Assembly (NCBI GenBank): GCA_045643185.1
Contig: JAZUKH010000258.1
Span: 1-10,863 of the forward strand
Direction: 5' to 3'
Origin: RGIG464 sp045643185
Lineage (GTDB): Bacteria > Myxococcota_A > Bradymonadia > UBA4248
DNA length: 10,863 nt
The position numbers and the translations under genes were made by a program. The notes under the pieces are model-generated. The model was given only the letters and a program-made list of their open reading frames with translations. It was not told the DNA's origin and ran no database searches. Below are positions 6,240-10,863 of the stretch, in pieces; within the stretch, counting starts at the first letter, position 1, and each line of letters starts with the position of its first letter.

Positions 6240-7505
6240 ATGATAAGGTCATTTCGATGCCTCATGGCGCTACTTTGTGTGGCGCCCATCATGTCGTCAT
6301 GCGGCGAATATCCCGTTTATGAGGGTTCGTTTGTCGAACAGGGGAGTTCGGCACGCCTTCAGGACGCTGAGCATGCTCGCTTTCATCGTTTTTACATAAA
6401 ACAGTTTGGGAGTGATATCGGCGGTGTCATCAGTATGTTTGATCTCGATGACTATACGGAATTTCAAAGTCAACCCGAGCATATCACGTCGAATCCTGGC
6501 AGCTATTATCACTGCTTTCGCATAGATTCCGGCTATGTTGCGTCGAATAACGAACTTTATTTGACCTATACGGACGAGTTGATGCGTCGGTGGCAGTTCT
6601 CGTTGTCTAAAAAGGATTCAGAAGTCCAGATGAATTTGTCCAAAAAGATGTTCATCGCAGGCAATCTCGAACGCATCGATGCGCAAAATAGAGTGGTTGT
6701 CGCAAATCAATCCAATTATAGCTCCGTGCTGCTGCCAGAAGATGCCGCTTGGTGGATCCGACAGCGAGATGGTGAAAATGTGGGGAATCAAATCGAATTT
6801 GTCGGCAAAGATAAAGTGTATGCGCGTGATCTGGAGTGTTACAGCTACTATCGGGATCACTCGTTCCACGCAAAATTGCCGTCGGACATCATGACGCTCA
6901 TTAACGGAAATAATCCGAATATTCCGTCGGAATCATTAAGACTGGGCGTCATTTTGACGATGCGGACGTATCGTTCTGTGGCTACGAGCAATTACGCAAC
7001 TGCCGCTCTGGACAAAATCGATATCGAAGGGAACCAGCGTTTGATCCGTTTACGTAATGTTGTGGATATGCATGCGTCGAATGCGTCGGATGCGTCACTG
7101 GGTGTGGTCATCGTCTATCAAGATGTTGATGGGGATGACACGTGGTCGCCTTCTATCGACCCGGTTTTGGCATCTTCCGACCAGTACGTGCTCGTCTTTG
7201 CTAAGTCCTCAAGTCACGAGGCTGTTCAGGTGCTTAACGAAGTGGCTCGTGCCAGTGAATTGCTAGGTGTGAGCGCGCTTGCGACGAAGGATGACGTTGG
7301 GGAATGGCGACTTTACAATGTAACCTCTGAACAGGAAGCGGATGGCGTGTCCAAAGCGAGTTACTACGTTCAGGGGCTTTCGACTTCGTTGCTGTGGTCC
7401 TCATTTGATCTGACGTCCAAGCTTGGTTCCGATGGACGGGGGTGCATGGTTGAACCTCACGATGATTACCGTCCCTGTGAATCCATTTTGCCCATAAGGA
7501 ATTAG
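6240..7505 (+). CDS. Predicted lipoprotein with EF-hand-like calcium loop
   Basis: From ATG 6240 the product is 421 residues. It opens with a lipoprotein signal: R3 and R6, a hydrophobic core, then IMSSC with the predicted lipid-bearing cysteine C21. Residue +2 is Gly, so outer-membrane sorting is expected. TTG 6234 would add two residues, but the ATG is the normal codon and has AAGAG (6226-6230) nine bases upstream. The remaining sequence resembles no family I know. Near residues 295-307 DVDGDDTWSPSID has the Asp spacing of an EF-hand or dockerin-type calcium loop (D295, D297, D299, S303, D307) between hydrophobic strands (GVVIVYQ and QYVLVFA). This is a common arrangement in envelope lipoproteins, and calcium binding here is inferred. 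The gene begins 12 bases after the kinase-like gene and its last codons carry the ribosome binding site of the next gene, so all three are probably one transcript. Confidence 0.82.
   Translation: MIRSFRCLMALLCVAPIMSSCGEYPVYEGSFVEQGSSARLQDAEHARFHRFYIKQFGSDIGGVISMFDLDDYTEFQSQPEHITSNPGSYYHCFRIDSGYVASNNELYLTYTDELMRRWQFSLSKKDSEVQMNLSKKMFIAGNLERIDAQNRVVVANQSNYSSVLLPEDAAWWIRQRDGENVGNQIEFVGKDKVYARDLECYSYYRDHSFHAKLPSDIMTLINGNNPNIPSESLRLGVILTMRTYRSVATSNYATAALDKIDIEGNQRLIRLRNVVDMHASNASDASLGVVIVYQDVDGDDTWSPSIDPVLASSDQYVLVFAKSSSHEAVQVLNEVARASELLGVSALATKDDVGEWRLYNVTSEQEADGVSKASYYVQGLSTSLLWSSFDLTSKLGSDGRGCMVEPHDDYRPCESILPIRN
7496..7501 (+). promoter_or_regulatory. Ribosome binding site overlapping the upstream gene end
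   Basis: AAGGAA lies eight bases before ATG 7510 and inside the final codons of the lipoprotein gene. This supports the chosen start over in-frame ATGs at 7531 and 7543, and suggests translational coupling of the two genes. Confidence 0.65.
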
Positions 7506-7509
7506 TCGC

Positions 7510-9285
7510 ATGCGTGAACTTTTAGGCAAAATGAGCAGAAAAATGCGACACGCTCTCTTGGTGCTCACAACCCTTGGTATGGCGGTTCTGCCTATGACGA
7601 CGGCTTGGGCTCAGGACGAAGAGGTTGACGACGAAGAACCGGTATTGACGATCGAAACTTTGCCAAAACTCGATGAAGCGGATCGTCTGAGGATCGGTTT
7701 CTTCCCAAGGGCCATTCCGATCTATTTGTCGCCAACGAGCCCAGTTTCGCGAGATATCGATGTCGTTGCCATTCGTCGTGAGATCCTCGAACATCTCAAA
7801 CAGATCCAGCCGTTCAAACTGGTCACCGACCAGGTCTTGCACACGACGTTCAACCAGTCGTCGCTCGAAGACAAAGACGCTTTTGCCCAGGCTGAGATCG
7901 ACATGTCGAATGTTGAAACACTGGCTGCAAAATTAGATTTCGATACGGCATTGGTAACGCTCGAACGTGTGCGTTTCAACTATCACAACACGCTTGCCGG
8001 CTATTTCGAGCCCAAAATGGTTTCTCGTGCAGAACAGGTCTATGCCTACACGCAGCTTTCCAGATTGCGCGATATTGAATTGCCGAACGGGGAGGATCTG
8101 CTCAAGGTACGTCGTGCGTTCATGGAAATGATCCGTTTGACGCCACACATCGTGTTGCTGCAAGGTCGACAGCCTCAGGACCGCGTTCAGGCTTATAACG
8201 ATGCGCGTGAGTTTTTCATGAAAAATGAAAACGCGGTTTATCGCCGAACACCTACGGAGGATGCCGCCAAGCTCGCTCAAAAACTGGATCTAGCCGTCAT
8301 TGTGTTTTTGCGCATCGTTCAAAATGATGATGGTACATTTAACGCCGAGATCGATTTTTATGAGCGAGCGACCGACAAAATGTCCTACCTGGTCGTGCCG
8401 CTCAACGAAGGTGCTAGGTCCACAGCTTCGGCGATACAGACGAATGTCGTGTCAGAAACGACGGCTGTCAATGATTCTGTGGCTGAACCAAAGGTGGACT
8501 CGTCCGGATCAAGCGGTTCTGTGTCTGAATCGTCTGGTCAAATCTCCAAAATGAGTGAGCAGGAGATCAAAACAACGTCATCTGTGGTGTCACCTCAGTC
8601 GCTGTCCCTTCCTGGAATGGATCAGGAACTTTTGAAGGTGAGCAAGCAGACGGTCGAACAGTTTTCTAAAGCCATTAATGATGGTTTGGACTCACTTTAT
8701 GTTGGCCTGCAATGGCCAGATGTGGCACCGGTTTCCAAGGTCAAAACTCAGTCGAATCGATTTTACCTCGATATGAGTGCCATCTACTTCAGTTATATGA
8801 AGCACACGCTCGATCGAAATCTGCACACGTTGGGCGCAAACGTTCAGGTGTCGTATATGTTCAACGAGCATTTTTTTGCGCGTGGCGGTATCACGGTTTC
8901 TGGCGTCTTTCGGGATAAACAGAAAGATCTCTACGATACTTTCAACATCATTCGTCTCAACTTTTATGGCGGCGTTTCCGGGAACTATGGCTGGGTGCGT
9001 CCCTACCTCGCCATTGGCGTCGAATATTCGTATTCATCGCCTTATGCAGTCACAGAATCCGTTACGTGTAAGACGTTTGGACATGACGATATAGAATGTA
9101 ATGATTATAAATCGAATCCTAATCCACATTTGTTTGGCTTTGACCTCACGGTCGGAGCCAATTTTGGAAAGGAACCTGTTTACCTGGTCGTTGAGGGTTT
9201 TGCAGGTGTCTATGTTTTGACGATGTCAACGGCATGGACGCAAGTTCCACTCGGAGCAAGTCTCGGTATTCAGTATCGCTTTTAG
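7510..9285 (+). CDS. Exported two-part protein: periplasmic alpha/beta domain plus C-terminal outer-membrane beta-barrel
   Basis: This 591-residue protein has a Sec signal peptide (K/R-rich n-region, core ALLVLTTLGMAVL, probable cut AWA|QDEE after residue 34) and then a short acidic tail. About residues 45-300 alternate helices and strands (DRLRIGFFPRAIPIYL) and carry LAxKLD twice (LAAKLDFDTALVTL at 138, LAQKLDLAVIVFL at 255), each leading into a hydrophobic strand. This recalls the strand-helix layout of TolB/CsgG N-domains, but I cannot assign it firmly. A Ser/Thr-rich linker (about 304-365) and a likely amphipathic helix (about 372-402) follow. Residues 415-591 alternate aromatic/hydrophobic strands (FYLDMSAIYFSYM, VRPYLAIGVEYSYS, VYLVVEGFAGVYV) and end in LGIQYRF, a terminal Phe as in outer-membrane barrels; about eight strands would fit the length. 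C520 and C530 sit in a probable outer loop and could form a disulfide. The protein may link a periplasmic partner to the outer membrane. Confidence 0.8.
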   Translation: MRELLGKMSRKMRHALLVLTTLGMAVLPMTTAWAQDEEVDDEEPVLTIETLPKLDEADRLRIGFFPRAIPIYLSPTSPVSRDIDVVAIRREILEHLKQIQPFKLVTDQVLHTTFNQSSLEDKDAFAQAEIDMSNVETLAAKLDFDTALVTLERVRFNYHNTLAGYFEPKMVSRAEQVYAYTQLSRLRDIELPNGEDLLKVRRAFMEMIRLTPHIVLLQGRQPQDRVQAYNDAREFFMKNENAVYRRTPTEDAAKLAQKLDLAVIVFLRIVQNDDGTFNAEIDFYERATDKMSYLVVPLNEGARSTASAIQTNVVSETTAVNDSVAEPKVDSSGSSGSVSESSGQISKMSEQEIKTTSSVVSPQSLSLPGMDQELLKVSKQTVEQFSKAINDGLDSLYVGLQWPDVAPVSKVKTQSNRFYLDMSAIYFSYMKHTLDRNLHTLGANVQVSYMFNEHFFARGGITVSGVFRDKQKDLYDTFNIIRLNFYGGVSGNYGWVRPYLAIGVEYSYSSPYAVTESVTCKTFGHDDIECNDYKSNPNPHLFGFDLTVGANFGKEPVYLVVEGFAGVYVLTMSTAWTQVPLGASLGIQYRF

Positions 9286-9292
9286 TTGAAAA

Positions 9293-9310
9293 TGCCATGG
9301 ATAAATGGCA
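9293..9310. repeat. Short hairpin between the barrel gene and the small lipoprotein gene
   Basis: TGCCAT (9293-9298) and ATGGCA (9305-9310) form a 6-bp stem with a 6-base loop, eight bases after the barrel stop codon. No T-run follows, so it is not an intrinsic terminator. It could be an mRNA-processing or decay boundary, and it overlaps the discounted upstream ATG at 9305. Confidence 0.35.
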
Positions 9311-9332
9311 AAAGGTCAACGTTGTGCTTTTT

Positions 9333-9340
9333 GGGAGGTG
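9333..9340 (+). promoter_or_regulatory. Strong ribosome binding site that fixes the start at 9344
   Basis: GGGAGGTG lies directly before AAAATG. The GGAGG core ends five bases before ATG 9344. An in-frame ATG at 9305 would put 13 polar residues before the lipoprotein signal and has no comparable site, so 9344 is preferred. Confidence 0.85.
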
Positions 9341-9343
9341 AAA

Positions 9344-9901
9344 ATGTTTAAAAAGCTTTCACTGACAAGTTTGATTTTGGGGTTTGTGACCGTTTTGTGT
9401 GCGGGGTGCGCGTCCGACACGCATTATGATTCGATGACGTCGATGCTCGTCGTGGATGTGCCTGTGTCGCCTTATTCAGAACCGACCGTCAAGATCTATC
9501 AGCGCATTACGTTTGACCGTGATCTTTCGCAGATCTCTTCCATGCACCTTCAAGATGCCTGGCTTTCATCAGACTCGCTGTTTGGTGAAGACGCGATGGC
9601 GGTCATTCAGTCCGCAAGCATTTATTTGTACCAGGATGAACAGCTCAAAACTGAGCCTTTGTTCTGGTTGACGACGCTCGATCAGTTGCGTCGTAAAAAT
9701 GAAGCCAAGATGCTTGAAATGGAGGCCGGTGATCTCAAAGACTATGTCGTAGACGGTACCAATGCGATCATTATTGGCATTGAACTTGAGTTGGATGCTT
9801 ATCAGGCGATGAATTACCGACTCAATGATTACGAGTGCGTCAATACTGACGTTTGCCAGTACGAACTCATGTTATCCATGACGTTTGAAATGAGTGACTA
9901 G
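9344..9901 (+). CDS. Small predicted lipoprotein of unknown function
   Basis: The product is 185 residues. MFKK followed by a hydrophobic core and VLCAGC gives a lipoprotein signal with the lipid-bearing cysteine most likely C22; the -3 position is Cys instead of the usual Leu, a tolerated but less common lipobox. Ala at +2 predicts outer-membrane sorting. The mature part is about 160 residues, predicted alternating strands and helices (MLVVDVPVSP, AVIQSASIYLY, NAIIIGIELELDAY, QYELMLSMTFEM), acidic overall, with a Cys pair in YECVNTDVCQY that may form a disulfide in the periplasm. The strands and the closing MLSMTFEM suggest a compact beta-sandwich-like domain, but I recognise no family. It lies 58 bases after the barrel gene in the same direction, and probably belongs to the same envelope cluster. 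Confidence 0.8.
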   Translation: MFKKLSLTSLILGFVTVLCAGCASDTHYDSMTSMLVVDVPVSPYSEPTVKIYQRITFDRDLSQISSMHLQDAWLSSDSLFGEDAMAVIQSASIYLYQDEQLKTEPLFWLTTLDQLRRKNEAKMLEMEAGDLKDYVVDGTNAIIIGIELELDAYQAMNYRLNDYECVNTDVCQYELMLSMTFEMSD

Positions 9902-9916
9902 GACGCGCGGCAAGGC

Positions 9917-9945
9917 TTGACATAAATCCTGTTACGCAATAAAAA
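9917..9945 (+). promoter_or_regulatory. Sigma70-like promoter for the last gene
   Basis: TTGACA (9917-9922) is a perfect -35 hexamer, followed by a 17-base spacer and TAAAAA (9940-9945; four of six matches to TATAAT). Transcription would start near 9952, about 44 bases before ATG 9996. This suggests the last gene can be expressed independently of the upstream cluster. Confidence 0.5.
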
Positions 9946-9992
9946 ACCACGTCCTTTCTTTGGATGTTTTTTCACCTTAAAGACGTGGTTTT
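9943..9992. repeat. Inverted repeat between promoter and start codon
   Basis: AAAACCACGTC (9943-9953) and GACGTGGTTTT (9982-9992) are exact inverted copies of 11 bases with a 28-base loop. The left arm overlaps the -10 box and presumed start site; the right arm ends three bases before ATG 9996. Reading through from upstream, the stem plus TTTT could act as a weak terminator. For transcripts beginning near 9952 the left arm would be mostly lost, so a repressor operator is another reading. No clear Shine-Dalgarno lies between the arms and the ATG. Confidence 0.6.
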
Positions 9993-9995
9993 GAC

Positions 9996-10862
9996 ATGCG
10001 CAAATTATCGACGTGGTTAAGTATTTTGGGATTGAGCTTCTTTGTTTTTGGTGCCAATGCCATGGCGCAGGATGAAGAGCCCGCAGAAGAAGCGGCTGAC
10101 GAAGTTGCAAATGATGCGGAAGGCGGCGCGGAGGATGCCGTCGCGGCTGACGATCAGGCCGAAGCAGAACCCGAAGCCGTTGCCGGCGACAGCAAGAATG
10201 ACAAAGCTGCTCAGGGGGCCGGTAATCCACTTGCTGAAATGGACGCCGTTCAGTCATATCGTTATTTCATAGAGCTGCTTCGTGCCTGCGGTAATGATCC
10301 TGATTATCAGGCAAAAAGCGACAAAAAAGAATGTGACATGAACGCGTTGTGGGATGCCATTGATGTACAAAGCAAAATGCTTTTCGTCAATGCGTATGCT
10401 TCGCTCGTTCGAGTTGATCGTATTATCGAAACGTATTTTGATCCGATCGAATTTACGCATATGCGTAGTCGTACGGGCACCGATATCATCAAGGCCGACA
10501 AAGTCACAGATGCTCGTGAACTGTTCAAACATATCTTCAAATCCGATAAGCTCGTTTTTAATGAACAGACGCTTTCTGGGGTCGAGTATGAAAGTGACGA
10601 GAAAGATAAGAAGAATCCGTTCATCGTTACAATCCATACGCACTACCCTGGGCAGAATTTCGTCATGGTTCGTGAGAGCGACAACATTTGGCGTAATGCC
10701 GGTCTTCGCAATATTTTCCAGGCGGCTGTTGATCCCATTTTCGAAAGTGAAAAAGCCATGCAGGAATATGCAAAAGACAATCTGACGGCCGAGATCGATC
10801 GCCGTAAAAAGGTTCTTGATTATTTCCTGCTTCAGCAGGCTATTCGCGCGAAACAAAAGTAA
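9996..10862 (+). CDS. Exported protein with acidic/Ala-rich linker and unknown C-terminal domain
   Basis: The complete product is 288 residues. A Sec signal peptide (MRKL, core WLSILGLSFFVFG, probable cut AMA|QDEE after residue 24) is followed by about 50 residues rich in Glu, Asp and Ala, a flexible acidic tether. Residues of about 80-288 form a likely folded, mostly helical domain with a central strand segment (PFIVTIHTHYPGQNFVMVRE) and a charged C-terminal helix ending in IRAKQK. C98 and C113 may form a disulfide. I recognise no family. The start is chosen because it gives a clean signal peptide, though the leader has no obvious ribosome binding site. It is probably periplasmic, since there is no lipobox, no second membrane segment and no barrel-like C-terminus. 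It is likely transcribed from its own promoter, and its mature N-terminus resembles that of the barrel protein. Confidence 0.78.
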   Translation: MRKLSTWLSILGLSFFVFGANAMAQDEEPAEEAADEVANDAEGGAEDAVAADDQAEAEPEAVAGDSKNDKAAQGAGNPLAEMDAVQSYRYFIELLRACGNDPDYQAKSDKKECDMNALWDAIDVQSKMLFVNAYASLVRVDRIIETYFDPIEFTHMRSRTGTDIIKADKVTDARELFKHIFKSDKLVFNEQTLSGVEYESDEKDKKNPFIVTIHTHYPGQNFVMVRESDNIWRNAGLRNIFQAAVDPIFESEKAMQEYAKDNLTAEIDRRKKVLDYFLLQQAIRAKQK

Positions 10863-10863
10863 T

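Noticed and set aside
9305..9343. Longer start for the small lipoprotein at ATG 9305
   Set aside because: It would put 13 polar residues before the signal peptide, sits in a small hairpin and lacks a ribosome binding site, whereas ATG 9344 has GGGAGGTG just upstream.

Overview
The window reads as a piece of a Gram-negative chromosome of roughly 50 % GC. It encodes an RNase G-type ribonuclease, two proteins with lipoprotein signals, one protein that looks like an outer-membrane beta-barrel, a eukaryote-like Ser/Thr kinase and a very long acidic zinc-ribbon/membrane protein. Hanks-type kinases next to large disordered proteins and many lineage-specific exported proteins suggest a Myxococcota/Bradymonadota-like (former deltaproteobacterial) lineage. 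That placement is inference from gene style and is weak; no marker gene fixes the taxonomy. I see no tRNA, rRNA, CRISPR array, insertion sequence or integrase.

Layout. The left edge (1-346, minus strand) holds the N-terminal 115 codons of a Ser/Thr protein kinase, with a TATAAT box upstream. A non-coding stretch of about 420 bases (347-765) follows. It carries a 25-bp perfect palindrome with a 5-nt loop, flanked by further GC-rich pairing segments. On the plus strand come rng-like RNase G (766-2280), then a 1290-residue protein (2355-6227), a lipoprotein with an EF-hand-like loop (6240-7505), a periplasmic-domain plus beta-barrel protein (7510-9285), a second small lipoprotein (9344-9901), and, behind its own promoter-like sequence and an inverted repeat, an exported protein with an acidic/Ala-rich linker (9996-10862).

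The most notable gene is 2355-6227. It has an N-terminal four-cysteine zinc ribbon, about 790 mostly acidic, low-complexity residues, a basic stretch, one transmembrane helix, a helical spacer, and a C-terminal domain whose motifs (FKP, YRAEIAAW, FDYLLGNWDR, SIDNGAGF) match the layout of Fam20-type secretory-pathway kinases. Charge distribution puts the zinc ribbon in the cytoplasm and the kinase-like domain in the periplasm. Every gene from 6240 to the right edge encodes a protein with an export signal, so a working hypothesis is a cell-envelope module in which a membrane-anchored, outward-facing Fam20-like kinase (or pseudokinase) acts on or with co-encoded lipoproteins and an outer-membrane protein. 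Genes 2355-9285 are tightly packed (12 and 4 bases between the chosen starts and the preceding stops) and are probably co-transcribed. The rng gene may be part of the same transcript, since no convincing terminator lies between 2280 and 2355.
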